Shown here piece after piece: positions 27,042 to 36,671 of a stretch of DNA of 64,000 bases; positions within the stretch are counted from its first letter, which is position 1; each line of letters opens with the position of its first letter. This DNA comes from Chryseolinea sp. H1M3-3. Its GTDB lineage: Bacteria > Bacteroidota > Bacteroidia > Cytophagales > Cyclobacteriaceae. The notes beneath the pieces are model-generated. The model had not been told where the DNA came from. It searched no databases and was given only the letters and a program-made list of their open reading frames with translations. Made by a program: the position numbers and the translations under genes. Location: assembly GCF_029360725.1 (NCBI RefSeq), contig NZ_JARKMY010000006.1, forward strand, positions 1 through 64,000, read 5' to 3'.

Positions 27042-28415
27042 ATGCAAAGTAAAAAACAAAAAATACATTTTATTGCAATTGGTGGAAGCGTAATGCATAA
27101 TCTGGCAATAGCTTTGAAACAAGCCGGGCATGAAGTGAGTGGATCGGACGATGAAATTTTTGACCCTTCACGCGCCACATTAATTAAGCATGGATTACTT
27201 CCTGAGAAAGAAGGATGGTGGCCTGAGAAATTAGACCAATCTTTTGATGCCGTTATCCTCGGTATGCACGCCAAGAAGGATAATCCGGAACTTATCAAAG
27301 CACAAGAACTCAGCTTGAGAATATTTTCATTCCCGGAATACATCTACGAACAATCAAAAAATAAGCAACGAATTGTCATCGCAGGAAGTCATGGTAAGAC
27401 TACCATTACCGCCATGATAGTGCATGTGCTTAATTTTTTGAAGCACAAATTTGATTACGTTATTGGTGCAAAAGTTAATGGGGTTGAATACACGGTTAAG
27501 CTTTCTGATGCTCCTATTATAATAATAGAGGGAGACGAATATTTATCTTCTGCGTTAGATCCCACGCCGAAATTTGTACGATATCAACATCATCTGGGGC
27601 TTATCAGTGGAATCTCATGGGATCATGCCAATGTCTTTCCTACTGAAGAAGAGTATGTAAAACAATTCGACTTGTTTGCAGACCAAACTCCTAAAGGAGG
27701 AATCCTGATTTATTGCGAACAGGATTCAATGGCCCTCATCATTAGCAAAAAAGAAAGAGCTGATGTTCTCGCCATCCCCTATCGCAGTCACCCACACGTT
27801 TATGAGAAGTCTCAGTTCTTCTTGACGAACGGAAAAGAAAAATATCCGATCAAAATATTTGGTAGCCACAACTATCAAAATATCAGTGGGGCAAAAGAAG
27901 TCTTAAAGAAAATCGGCGTAACAGACGACCAGTTTTTTGCTGCGATATCAAGTTTCGAAGGAGCTTCCGGAAGGCTGCAAAAAATCAAGGAAGTGGATGG
28001 ATTTTCATTTTACAAAGATTTTGCACATGCACCTTCCAAAGTAAAGGCAACTGTCAAGGCACTTAAAGAAATTCATCCTACCCGGGACTTGGTTGCCTGT
28101 CTTGAACTTCACACCCTGAGTAGCCTAAGTAAAAATTTTCTACCACAGTATAAAGACAGTATGAAATCTGCCCAGGTACAAATTATTTACGTGAATTCAG
28201 AAAAAATGAAACTTAAAAAATTGGAACCGTTAGAAGATACAGAAATAAGAAAAAGTTTTGCTGCGCCGGCCGCGCACATCTTCAACGACCAGCAAAAATT
28301 GCAAGAGTTTCTACTTCAACAGTCATGGAAAAATAAAAACCTTCTCATGATGAGCTCAGGCAATTTTGGTGGCCTGAATATTACCCAACTCGCTGAAAAA
28401 ATAAATTCGATATAA
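27042..28415 (+). CDS. mpl: UDP-N-acetylmuramate:L-alanyl-gamma-D-glutamyl-meso-diaminopimelate ligase
   Basis: Mpl attaches recycled murein tripeptide to UDP-MurNAc, a cytoplasmic shortcut in peptidoglycan recycling. 457 residues. The N-terminal Rossmann-like domain starts HFIAIGGSVMHNLAIAL, and the Mur-ligase P-loop AGSHGKTTITAM lies at 114-125. VIIEGDEYLSSALD and SGISWDHANVFPT correspond to the central-domain motifs of Mpl. The C-terminal domain has FYKDFAHAPSKVKAT. It is preceded by a 238-bp divergent region shared with dnaB and followed after 16 bp by an exonuclease gene. Confidence 0.93.
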   Translation: MQSKKQKIHFIAIGGSVMHNLAIALKQAGHEVSGSDDEIFDPSRATLIKHGLLPEKEGWWPEKLDQSFDAVILGMHAKKDNPELIKAQELSLRIFSFPEYIYEQSKNKQRIVIAGSHGKTTITAMIVHVLNFLKHKFDYVIGAKVNGVEYTVKLSDAPIIIIEGDEYLSSALDPTPKFVRYQHHLGLISGISWDHANVFPTEEEYVKQFDLFADQTPKGGILIYCEQDSMALIISKKERADVLAIPYRSHPHVYEKSQFFLTNGKEKYPIKIFGSHNYQNISGAKEVLKKIGVTDDQFFAAISSFEGASGRLQKIKEVDGFSFYKDFAHAPSKVKATVKALKEIHPTRDLVACLELHTLSSLSKNFLPQYKDSMKSAQVQIIYVNSEKMKLKKLEPLEDTEIRKSFAAPAAHIFNDQQKLQEFLLQQSWKNKNLLMMSSGNFGGLNITQLAEKINSI

Positions 28416-28431
28416 TCCGCCGGTTCCTTTC

Positions 28432-29235
28432 ATGAAACTCAATCTAAGAAATCCACTTTGCATTTTTGACCTGGAAACTACTGGAACAAACATAACCCAA
28501 GATCGTATTATTGAAATTGCTGTTATCAAATTAATGCCCAACGGAGAAACTATCCGAAAAGCAAACGTACTGAATCCTACAATTCCAATTCTTCCTGAAT
28601 CAACAGCAATCCACGGAATCAGTCCTGACGACGTGAAAGACAAACCTACCTTCAAAGAGGTGGCCAAAGATTACATACGTTTTTTTGAAGGTGCAGATTT
28701 AGCTGGTTTTAATGTATTGAAGTTCGACATCCCCATGCTGGTTGAAGAATTTCTGCGAGCGGGTGTAGACTTTGACTATGGTCGAAAGAAAATCGTGGAC
28801 GCTCAAAAGATCTTCCATTTAATGGAGAAAAGGACATTGGCTGCCGCTTATCGTTTTTACTTAAATAAGGATTTCGAGAACTCACATACCGCAGAAGCCG
28901 ACACGCAGGCGACTATGGAAGTCCTACTCGCCCAGGTTGCAAAATACGAAGGACAAGATGTGGTCGACTCCTTGGATAAAAAGATCGGGCGAATCCAAAA
29001 TGATGTAGAAACCTTAAGTAAGCTTACATCCTCCGGAATGGTAGATTTGGCCTGTAGAATGGTTCTTAATAGCAAAGGTGAGGAAGTTTTTAACTTCGGG
29101 AAACACAAAAATAAGCTTGTAACCGCCGTTTTTAAAGAAGAACCCTCCTACTACGACTGGATGATGAATGGAGATTTTCCGCTCGACACCAAACGCAAAC
29201 TGACCGAAATAAAGCTTAGAAGCTTCAAAAAATAG
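28432..29235 (+). CDS. DEDDh 3'-5' exonuclease (DnaQ/PolC-epsilon-like) with extra C-terminal domain
   Basis: 267 residues. Exo I is FDLETTGTNITQDRIIEIAV with the paired Asp/Glu, Exo II is around LAGFNVLKFDIPML, and Exo III is HTAEADTQAT, giving the DEDDh set. After a helical linker, residues about 210-265 (FNFGKHKNKLVTAVFKEEPS, YYDWMMNGDFP) resemble the small C-terminal domain of exonuclease X-like proteins (DUF3820-like). It is probably a stand-alone proofreading or repair exonuclease. It lies 16 bp behind mpl, probably cotranscribed. Confidence 0.88.
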   Translation: MKLNLRNPLCIFDLETTGTNITQDRIIEIAVIKLMPNGETIRKANVLNPTIPILPESTAIHGISPDDVKDKPTFKEVAKDYIRFFEGADLAGFNVLKFDIPMLVEEFLRAGVDFDYGRKKIVDAQKIFHLMEKRTLAAAYRFYLNKDFENSHTAEADTQATMEVLLAQVAKYEGQDVVDSLDKKIGRIQNDVETLSKLTSSGMVDLACRMVLNSKGEEVFNFGKHKNKLVTAVFKEEPSYYDWMMNGDFPLDTKRKLTEIKLRSFKK

Positions 29236-29412
29236 CCTTTTTTCAATACTCCATTAAACTTTCCTTTCTCAAGAAAGTCAATCCACCGTAGATATTGTAT
29301 CATGAACGGAAATAAGAAGGGTTATTAGAGGTCACCTTCTTAAAATTGACATTATTAAAGAAATATATTACATGGCCGATCTCCGATTGGTGGGCTAAGA
29401 TCAAACAACCCT

Positions 29413-31881
29413 ATGCGGCTCCTCGTACGTACATTACTAATAGTTTCTCTATCCAACGGACTTAACACAGTTGCATTCAGTCAATTATTTAATTTAAATG
29501 CCCCTACAATTACCGGCCAACGTCCTACCCCACTCATCACCGAAAAGAACACTGCGATAACAATAGCTTTTCAAAATCTTAGAGTATCCGACCCAGATAT
29601 TTTTGTACCCGCATACCCTCAGGGATTTACACTAAAGATATTTGAGGGAAGTAATTACACGCTGGTAGATGCAACTGTAACCCCGAATGCCAATTTCGTC
29701 GGAACATTAACGGTACAGGTACAAGTAAATGATGGAAAATTCGATAGTAATATTTTCGATTTAAAAATTGATGTAATAAACATTAAACCTGAAATAACCG
29801 ACCAGGAATCAATCAGCATCAAAGAAGGATCCTCTGTTACGCTACAGCTTTCTCATCTTAAAGTGAAAGATGATGATAACATTTTTCCTGACGATTTTAC
29901 TTTAACCGTTTCGGATGGGAATAACTATAGTATCAACGGAAATACAATTATTCCTGACCCAAACTTTACTGGCGATCTGAAAGTTCTGGTCAGTGTGAAC
30001 GATGGTCATGAAGAGAGCGATAAGTTTGAAGTTAAAATTCAGGTTAAGCCAAACATCATTCCCGTAATCAAAGGGCAGGTGCTGCTTTCCGTTAATCAAG
30101 GAAAAAAAATCACAATTGAATTAGGCCACTTGACGGTTGAGGACGCTGATAACGCATACCCTACTGGCTTTACACTTAAAATTTACGAAGGAACCAATTA
30201 TGCTGTTAACGGGAATACAATCACACCAATCATAAGCTTTACAGGTACCCTTAAAGTCCCAGTAACGGTTCATGATGGTCAGGATGAAAGCAAAAAATTT
30301 GAATTAAAGATTGAAGTTTTACCTAAAAATAATATTGCCCCAAAAATAAACGGACAAGATGCGCTTGTTACCAATGAAGACCAAAGCATAACAATAACAC
30401 TGGCTGATTTAATCGTCTCGGATCCCGACAATACTTATCCTACCGACTTTATCTTAAAAATACCGCAAGGAGCCGGCGCCTCTTACTCCGTTTCGGGGGC
30501 TAAAATAACACCTGCCGTAAATTTTAACGGAGTTATAACTGTGCCAGCCAGAGTCAACGACGGGCTTGATGATAGTGAGCCATTTCAGTTATCCATTACT
30601 ATTACCCCTGTAAATGACGTGCCTGTTATAACGGGACAAAATCCGATTTTCGTACCGGCGAACAGGACAACTTCTCTGGACATCTCCCGGTTAAGCGTAA
30701 GCGATCCCGACAAGCAGGACGTATCGGCCTTTCCGGTAAAAATCCTGCCGGGAACAAATTATACGGCTTCAGGAAATTCAATCACTCCCGCAAACGGATT
30801 TACAGGTACATTAACGGTAAGGGTAGTGGTTAACGACGGGGTGGTCGACAGCGCGCCTTTTAACCTCAAGGTCGAGGTAGTTCCACCGGGCTCTAAACCC
30901 CTTATCACCGGCCAGCAACCGCTGGTTGTTGATGAAGACAAAAGCATAACAATAAAGTTGGGAGATCTTTTTGTTACCGATGAAGATGATCACTACCCTG
31001 ATGGATTTACCATGAAAGTGCTCCCTGGCGGGCCAGATAGCGAGTATAATTTCGACGGTCTTATCGTTACACCTCCGCAAGATATGAATGGTCTACTGGT
31101 TGTGAATGTTACAGTTCACGATGGAAATGAAGACAGCCCGGTATTTCCTTTGAAGATTTATGTTATTCCAGTGAACGATGCTCCACGAATAACGAATCTC
31201 GAGTCAACACTCATACCGTATGAGCCCGGCGTCAACCCTACCCCTATCACCGAAGCACTTGAAGCCGAAGACATCGATAACGAGTTTTTGAGTTTCGCTG
31301 AGATCGGATTAATTGACACTACTTTTAATGTGTTGCATGACGAATTACTTTTTGAAAATACGGATGAAATAAGAGGCATTTTCGATTCTTCCCGAGGAAT
31401 TTTATCGCTGATTGGATATGCGTCGTTAAGTAAATTTGACTCGGCTATCAGATCGGTAAAATACAATTACAAACTAACTCGTGATGATCAAGGCAATCAG
31501 TCAGAAGTTCTACCTGGTCAGAAAAAGATCTATTTTTCATTAAGTGACGGCCAACTTGCAAGTGAAAAAGCTATCCGAACGCTCACGATTGAAAGTTCCG
31601 TCGACCTTGATATTCCAAACACATTTACGCCTAATGGCGATAAGGCCCACGACACTTGGAAGGTAAGGCCAGTGGTCAGCACGCAACAATTCGATAAGGC
31701 CATCGTCAAAGTTTATAATAAAAAAGGCTTGCTGGTTTTTGAAACCAAGGGCTTCGATTCCAGTTGGGATGGTTCTTTCAACGGTGAGGTAATGCCAGTT
31801 GACACCTACTATTACACAATTGATTTAAAACTCTCCTATACAAAAAAAACGTATAAGGGTACCGTTACCATCTTAAGGTAA
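29413..31881 (+). CDS. Secreted cadherin-like repeat protein with gliding-type (CHU_C) C-terminal sorting domain, paralogue 1
   Basis: 822 residues with a signal peptide (about 1-23, ending AFSQ). Six repeats of about 90-95 residues each start near ITGQ or a variant (IKGQ, INGQ) and contain the cadherin-like core LxVxDxDNxYPxGFTLKI and VxVNDGxxxSxxFxLKI. Residues about 590-730 form a distinct module beginning YEPGVNPTPITEALEAEDID. The last about 90 residues (LDIPNTFTPNGDKAHDTW through TYKGTVTILR) are the CHU_C domain that directs type IX secretion. The protein is expected on the cell surface or secreted. Asp/Asn-rich repeat edges suggest Ca2+ binding. Close paralogue of the next gene. Confidence 0.9.
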   Translation: MRLLVRTLLIVSLSNGLNTVAFSQLFNLNAPTITGQRPTPLITEKNTAITIAFQNLRVSDPDIFVPAYPQGFTLKIFEGSNYTLVDATVTPNANFVGTLTVQVQVNDGKFDSNIFDLKIDVINIKPEITDQESISIKEGSSVTLQLSHLKVKDDDNIFPDDFTLTVSDGNNYSINGNTIIPDPNFTGDLKVLVSVNDGHEESDKFEVKIQVKPNIIPVIKGQVLLSVNQGKKITIELGHLTVEDADNAYPTGFTLKIYEGTNYAVNGNTITPIISFTGTLKVPVTVHDGQDESKKFELKIEVLPKNNIAPKINGQDALVTNEDQSITITLADLIVSDPDNTYPTDFILKIPQGAGASYSVSGAKITPAVNFNGVITVPARVNDGLDDSEPFQLSITITPVNDVPVITGQNPIFVPANRTTSLDISRLSVSDPDKQDVSAFPVKILPGTNYTASGNSITPANGFTGTLTVRVVVNDGVVDSAPFNLKVEVVPPGSKPLITGQQPLVVDEDKSITIKLGDLFVTDEDDHYPDGFTMKVLPGGPDSEYNFDGLIVTPPQDMNGLLVVNVTVHDGNEDSPVFPLKIYVIPVNDAPRITNLESTLIPYEPGVNPTPITEALEAEDIDNEFLSFAEIGLIDTTFNVLHDELLFENTDEIRGIFDSSRGILSLIGYASLSKFDSAIRSVKYNYKLTRDDQGNQSEVLPGQKKIYFSLSDGQLASEKAIRTLTIESSVDLDIPNTFTPNGDKAHDTWKVRPVVSTQQFDKAIVKVYNKKGLLVFETKGFDSSWDGSFNGEVMPVDTYYYTIDLKLSYTKKTYKGTVTILR

Positions 31882-31916
31882 ACTAATCGGAGATTTCAGG
31901 GCAAATTCTTTCTACT

Positions 31917-31957
31917 GCTGTGGATTAAAATCTACAGTAAACGCTGTGGCGTTTTTA
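31917..31957 (+). terminator. Tandem hairpins after the first repeat-protein gene
   Basis: A 9-bp hairpin (CTGTGGATT/AATCTACAG with one G-T pair) is followed immediately by AAACGC-TGTG-GCGTTT and a short T-run. It is a plausible intrinsic terminator within the 168-bp spacer. Confidence 0.5.
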
Positions 31958-32049
31958 CCTATATCGTTAAAAACCATTTACGTCTACCATAGTGGCGATG
32001 GCACAGTTTTGAATGAACAAATTCAGAACATCATTTTCTCTTCAGCACC

Positions 32050-34800
32050 ATGAGACCTTTTTTCAATCGGGCAGTGCTCCTATTTCTATTTTTATTTTTT
32101 TCAATAAATTCATTTAGTCAATTCAATTTATTCCGACCCGAAATTATTGGCCAAACGCCGTCACCACTTACAACGAATACAAACGAGCCCATCACAATTC
32201 AACTCAGCAATCTTATTGTATTGGATGGCGATGCTCTTCCGGTATACCCAAATGGTTTTACACTAGAGGTCTCTGAGGGTAAGAACTACAAACTCGATGA
32301 CGCCACAGTAACTCCAGATGATAATTTTAGCGGCAGGCTAAAGGTTCCAGTCCGCGTAAATGATGGCCGTTTCAACAGCAAGCGATTTGAGGTAGAAATT
32401 GAAGTTGCCGGAAACAGCAACGCAAGGCCTGAGATAACAGGACAGATTCCCCTGGTAATCAATCAAGAGCAAACCCTAACGGTAGCGTTGACGCATTTGC
32501 AGGTTAATGATCCAGATAATCTATATCCGGACGATTTTACGCTCCATGTATTTGACGGAAACAACTATTCATTAGATGGAACCACAGTAAAACCACGAGC
32601 GGGTTTCACAGGCAATCTAAAGGTTCCTGTATCTGTTAACGATGGCATGATCGAAAGCAGACGTTATGATTTAACTGTCGAAGTCACAAAAGTGCAAAAT
32701 ACTGCCCCGGTAATTACGGGCCAAGCGCCGGTGAACACTGTCCGGGCAACTCCTGTAGAGATTACATTGAGCCACCTTACTGTAACAGATCCTGACAATG
32801 AGTATCCCGATGATTTTTCACTCAAAGTCTCACCTGGAAATAATTATACTGTGAATGGAACTACCATCACACCATTGAATGACTTCGTTGGTGAATTAAC
32901 AGTGAAAGTAAAAGTAAATGATAGTCACAGCGATAGTGAGGCATTCGATCTGAAAGTTCAAGTTAATGATGACTACAAACCGCCGATAATTACAGGGCAA
33001 ACTGAACTAAATGTAAATGAGGACGAACCTATTGCTTTACAACTTTCTTATCTTACTGTGACCGGCGGGGCCAACACCTATCCCAACGGATTCTCCTTAA
33101 TAGTCTCACAAGGATCTAACTATACGTATACCGGAACCACAATTACCCCTAAGCAAAATTTTTCAGGCGCCCTTTCGGTTAATGTAAAGGTAGATGACGG
33201 CAAAAGTGAAAGTGCTCCATTCAAACTGGCTATAGCTGTTAAAGCGCTTAACGACGCTCCGGTTATTACGGGGCAAGTACCCCTGAGCACTAATAAAGGC
33301 ACACCATTGCTTATTGATCTTTCGCATTTAAAGGTTAGTGATGTAGATAATACTTATCCTGATGGCTTTACGCTTAAAATATCCAAGGGCGATAACTATT
33401 CGGTAATTGAAAATAATGTTCATCCTGCACCGGATTTCGTAGGGATACTGACAGTTAGCGTGAGCGTAAACGATGGATTTGCAGAGAGTGACAATTACCA
33501 GCTGAAAATTAATGTCGCCCCCGTTGTCGAAAATAAACCGCCTGTTATCACTGGACAGAAAACAATTAGCATCGTTCAAAATTCTGCGTTGGCTATACAT
33601 TTATCGCACCTTATCGTAAGTGATCCCGACAATAAATATCCGACGGGATTCACGCTAAAGGTTCTACCCGGCGATAACTACAGCGTTGAGGGAACTACCA
33701 TCAGGCCATTGCCCACTTTTAGAAACAATACGCTATCTGTTGGTGTAATCGTAAATGACGGGACTGATGATAGTCCCCCTTATGATTTAAAAATACAGGT
33801 AGTTCCATCCAGTTCAACTCCTATAATAAATGGCCAGAAAGAGCTTGTTATTCAAGAAGACAGCTCCATCGTAATTTTACTTTCTCATTTAGAAGTGACA
33901 GACGCCGACAACCCTGCTTATCCCAAAGGTTTTTCACTTATTCTATTACCGGCCAACAACGATATGTATACTGTTTCAGGCAGTACCATTAAACCCGCTT
34001 CAAATCTTAATGGGTTTATCGAAGTTGGCGTTAAAGTGAGTGATGGTGTAAATACCAGCAATGAGTTCAAGGTTTCAATCTTGGTGACGCCTGTTAATGA
34101 TCCGCCTGAGATTCTGAATTTCACAAACACTGAACTTGCTTATGAACCCGGCAGTGAACCGATTGCTGTTTTTGATGCGTTAGATTTAACCGATGTTGAC
34201 AATGATCATCTTAGCATGGCTGAAATTGGATTTAAGAAGGATAACTATAGCGCAATAAATGATGAACTTCTTCTCACAAGTGATTCAGCAAAAATTAAAG
34301 CCATTTACGACCCAGCAGGAATTCTATTCCTGGTAGGATATGCAACATTGGATGAATACAAGACCGCTATCCGCTCGATCCATTATAATTATAAGATGAC
34401 GCTGGATGAAAATGGTAATCCATCGGAAATCCTGGCAGGGACCCGCACGATCTATATTAATCTTCATGACGGACAACAGGTGAGCGATACGCACGAACTT
34501 AAAGTAAACATGGAAACGGAGGTGTCGCTGGATATCCCAAATACGTTCACGCCCAACGGTGACATGTCAAACGATACCTGGCATATTCACACCATCAATA
34601 AAGATCAATTAGATAAAGCAGTAATTCGTGTTTACAACAAACGGGGCCTGTTGCTATATGAATCCATTGGTTTGGAAAACGACTGGAATGGCATCGTCAA
34701 CGGCCAGCAATTGCCCGTCGATACTTACTACTATACCATCGATCTCAATCTTTCCTACATGAAGAAAACCTATAAGGGAGCAGTAACAATTTTAAGGTAG
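32050..34800 (+). CDS. Secreted cadherin-like repeat protein with CHU_C sorting domain, paralogue 2
   Basis: 916 residues; signal peptide ending NSFSQ, then the same FNLFRPEIIGQTP entry as its neighbour. Seven ITGQ-type repeats of about 95 residues are present, one more than in paralogue 1. Residues about 685-825 are the shared pre-terminal module (YEPGSEPIAVFDALDLTDVD, AEIGFKKDNYSAINDELLL). The C-terminal CHU_C domain starts LDIPNTFTPNGDMSNDTW and ends TYKGAVTILR. Its separate leader and the terminator upstream suggest an independent transcript. Probably an adhesin or matrix protein exported by type IX secretion; no enzyme motif was seen. Confidence 0.9.
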   Translation: MRPFFNRAVLLFLFLFFSINSFSQFNLFRPEIIGQTPSPLTTNTNEPITIQLSNLIVLDGDALPVYPNGFTLEVSEGKNYKLDDATVTPDDNFSGRLKVPVRVNDGRFNSKRFEVEIEVAGNSNARPEITGQIPLVINQEQTLTVALTHLQVNDPDNLYPDDFTLHVFDGNNYSLDGTTVKPRAGFTGNLKVPVSVNDGMIESRRYDLTVEVTKVQNTAPVITGQAPVNTVRATPVEITLSHLTVTDPDNEYPDDFSLKVSPGNNYTVNGTTITPLNDFVGELTVKVKVNDSHSDSEAFDLKVQVNDDYKPPIITGQTELNVNEDEPIALQLSYLTVTGGANTYPNGFSLIVSQGSNYTYTGTTITPKQNFSGALSVNVKVDDGKSESAPFKLAIAVKALNDAPVITGQVPLSTNKGTPLLIDLSHLKVSDVDNTYPDGFTLKISKGDNYSVIENNVHPAPDFVGILTVSVSVNDGFAESDNYQLKINVAPVVENKPPVITGQKTISIVQNSALAIHLSHLIVSDPDNKYPTGFTLKVLPGDNYSVEGTTIRPLPTFRNNTLSVGVIVNDGTDDSPPYDLKIQVVPSSSTPIINGQKELVIQEDSSIVILLSHLEVTDADNPAYPKGFSLILLPANNDMYTVSGSTIKPASNLNGFIEVGVKVSDGVNTSNEFKVSILVTPVNDPPEILNFTNTELAYEPGSEPIAVFDALDLTDVDNDHLSMAEIGFKKDNYSAINDELLLTSDSAKIKAIYDPAGILFLVGYATLDEYKTAIRSIHYNYKMTLDENGNPSEILAGTRTIYINLHDGQQVSDTHELKVNMETEVSLDIPNTFTPNGDMSNDTWHIHTINKDQLDKAVIRVYNKRGLLLYESIGLENDWNGIVNGQQLPVDTYYYTIDLNLSYMKKTYKGAVTILR

Positions 34801-34855
34801 CATTACAAATGCGATAATTAAAAACGGAGAGGCCAAGAAACACAATTGTGCATTT

Positions 34856-35905
34856 CTAGGTTCTCAACTCCGCATCTAAAGAATTAGCAACGAATTTCTT
34901 TTCATGTTCAGGCAGGGACGATGTCCGGCCCTTTGTTTCGGCATTGGTTTGCGCCAGGTCTTCAGTTTCCTGCGCAACAAATTTATGCTCAGCTATCCTA
35001 AGCAGATTGTCGTAGGGACCTTTGGTCGAAATGAGCTTCACAAAAACAGGAGCGGTTTCTATGGCTATAAATAATAATATTATAAACCAGTGCGCCCATG
35101 TAACCGCATCACTATTTGCTGTTATTCTGTCCAGCGCTTCCATTCGGGCCGCTAATCCATCGATTTTAGATTTTTCCAGTGCGTTAAATTGGTATGCCAT
35201 CGCCGAATCGGTTACGGAAATATTTTTCTCCAGTAGGGCAATGCTCTTTTGATTTCTTTCGGTTAAGCGCATCAGTTCTTGTTCGGCGGCATCAGCATCT
35301 GCTTTTTTGACTTTATATATTGGTCCAAGGTTTTTTCTACGACTTCCTCCAGTGCCATCGGCTTCCTCTTGCGCGAGTTTTTTTAGTTCGTCGCGTCGGC
35401 GGCTTTTTTCAGTTATCTCCGTTTTTAAGGATTGAATCTCGCTTTTAAGGCTATCGAGCGTCGGAGAAAAACGCGCGCGAAGCTCTTTCTCTTGTCGGCC
35501 ATATGCTTCTTGCTCCATGATCACAAGTTCGGGCTGAATTTCCTTATCAAAGACTTTGAGCTCTAATGGTTTGGCGATGACGATAGAAATTAAGATGGCT
35601 AGTACCAGTCGAGGTGAAGCCAATAGAAATTCCCGCAAGAATTTCCCTTCTTTACGCATACTCGATACGATGTACCGGTCAAGATTGAAAATCATTAAAC
35701 CCCACACCAAACCAAAAGCAATTGCAATTAAAACTGAGTCAAAAACAGTGAAGAGTGCATACGCTCCGGATAATGCAGCGAACAAACCCGTAAAGAATAT
35801 TGTAGCGCCTATGCCTACATATTTGCTAGACTCGGTCGGACATTTTTCTAGGAGATTAATATCAGCGCCTGAACAGCGATGGAAAAAAAAGGTTATTTTA
35901 TGCAT
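34856..35905 (-). CDS. DUF4407 membrane protein
   Basis: I start at ATG 35905 (MHKITFFFHRCSGADINLLE), which matches the usual DUF4407 beginning; the longer frame opens with TTG at 36001. The first two membrane helices are YVGIGATIFFTGLFAALSGA and a following FDSVLIAIAFGLVWGLMIFN. Next comes the basic RYIVSSMRKEGK loop, a third helix (LVLAILISIVIAKPLEL), a long charged coiled coil (about residues 125-260), and a last helix (HWFIILLFIAIETAPVFVKL). The family is widespread in Bacteroidetes and uncharacterised. It lies convergent to paralogue 2 and between it and paralogue 3. Confidence 0.83.
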   Translation of the reverse strand: MHKITFFFHRCSGADINLLEKCPTESSKYVGIGATIFFTGLFAALSGAYALFTVFDSVLIAIAFGLVWGLMIFNLDRYIVSSMRKEGKFLREFLLASPRLVLAILISIVIAKPLELKVFDKEIQPELVIMEQEAYGRQEKELRARFSPTLDSLKSEIQSLKTEITEKSRRRDELKKLAQEEADGTGGSRRKNLGPIYKVKKADADAAEQELMRLTERNQKSIALLEKNISVTDSAMAYQFNALEKSKIDGLAARMEALDRITANSDAVTWAHWFIILLFIAIETAPVFVKLISTKGPYDNLLRIAEHKFVAQETEDLAQTNAETKGRTSSLPEHEKKFVANSLDAELRT

Positions 35906-36061
35906 GCAAGCCTTTAACGCAAAACATATTCTAAAATTGTTATAGCTTACCGCTATCCACGTGCCACTAATGTTTTCTTGTTGATTGATTCCCAATGGCA
36001 ATCAGGGTGTACAATATTGAACAGCGCGCTGTACGGAAATAGGCGGCTTGATATCAAGCCA

Positions 36062-36547
36062 TTACCTATGTCCCCTCATATTTTTTTTAGATAACAAGTC
36101 AACTTCCCGATTTAGGTACGACTCATTACTTGAAAGTTTTTGATGAGATTTGATTTTTTGAAATTGGATGTTGGGATAATCGATATAAGCCATTAGCATA
36201 TGGACCAAATCTGCGTTACGGATTGGTTTCAGTTTCTTCGTTTGAAAATTAGCGAGCCTCAATTTTTCTTTCCGCCTTAGAAAATCGACAACATATTGGC
36301 TATCAGAATAAATACAAATATCTTCCTCAATAAGATTTTTCAGCTGAAGGTATTTTAGGGATTCAAGAACTGCGGTAAGCTCCATCCGTTGATGTGTTGT
36401 CTTATGACATGTGCCTTCAAGTATAATCTTTTCGCCTTGGTGTAAAATAATTGACGCCCATCCTCCCGTCTTTATTTGAGTATGACAGCTTCCATCAGTG
36501 AAAATGGTTATTGCTTGTTTCATTGAATTAAAGAAATTTGCCGCCAT
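36062..36547 (-). CDS. RNase H-family ribonuclease
   Basis: 161 residues. It starts at ATG 36547, with an internal ATG at 36523 that gives the more usual MKQAITIFTDGS. The four acidic catalytic positions are visible: Asp in FTDGSCH, Glu in QRMELTAV, Asp in YSDSQYVV and Asp in NREVDLLSKK. RNase HI degrades RNA in RNA-DNA hybrids. The loop with KIKSHQKLSS replaces the usual GHxG segment, so this is a divergent member and not certainly the main RnhA. Confidence 0.85.
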   Translation of the reverse strand: MAANFFNSMKQAITIFTDGSCHTQIKTGGWASIILHQGEKIILEGTCHKTTHQRMELTAVLESLKYLQLKNLIEEDICIYSDSQYVVDFLRRKEKLRLANFQTKKLKPIRNADLVHMLMAYIDYPNIQFQKIKSHQKLSSNESYLNREVDLLSKKNMRGHR

Positions 36548-36671
36548 TTAAAATCTTTTAAAACGTTAAAACGTTTGCTTCTACGGCTGCTGAAAAAAAC
36601 AAAGCTGTGTTTCATGCGTTACTTTCAAAAGTAATAATGGGGTTAAGATATTTAATTACTTTTAGGGTCCT

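Noticed and set aside
34841-34850. CACAATTGTG palindrome between convergent genes
   Set aside because: Only 10 bp, in a 55-bp spacer without T-run; cannot be told from chance.
36602-36671. TACTTTTA as a promoter of paralogue 3
   Set aside because: One mismatch to TAnnTTTG, only about 10 bp before the ATG and no TTG at a suitable distance.
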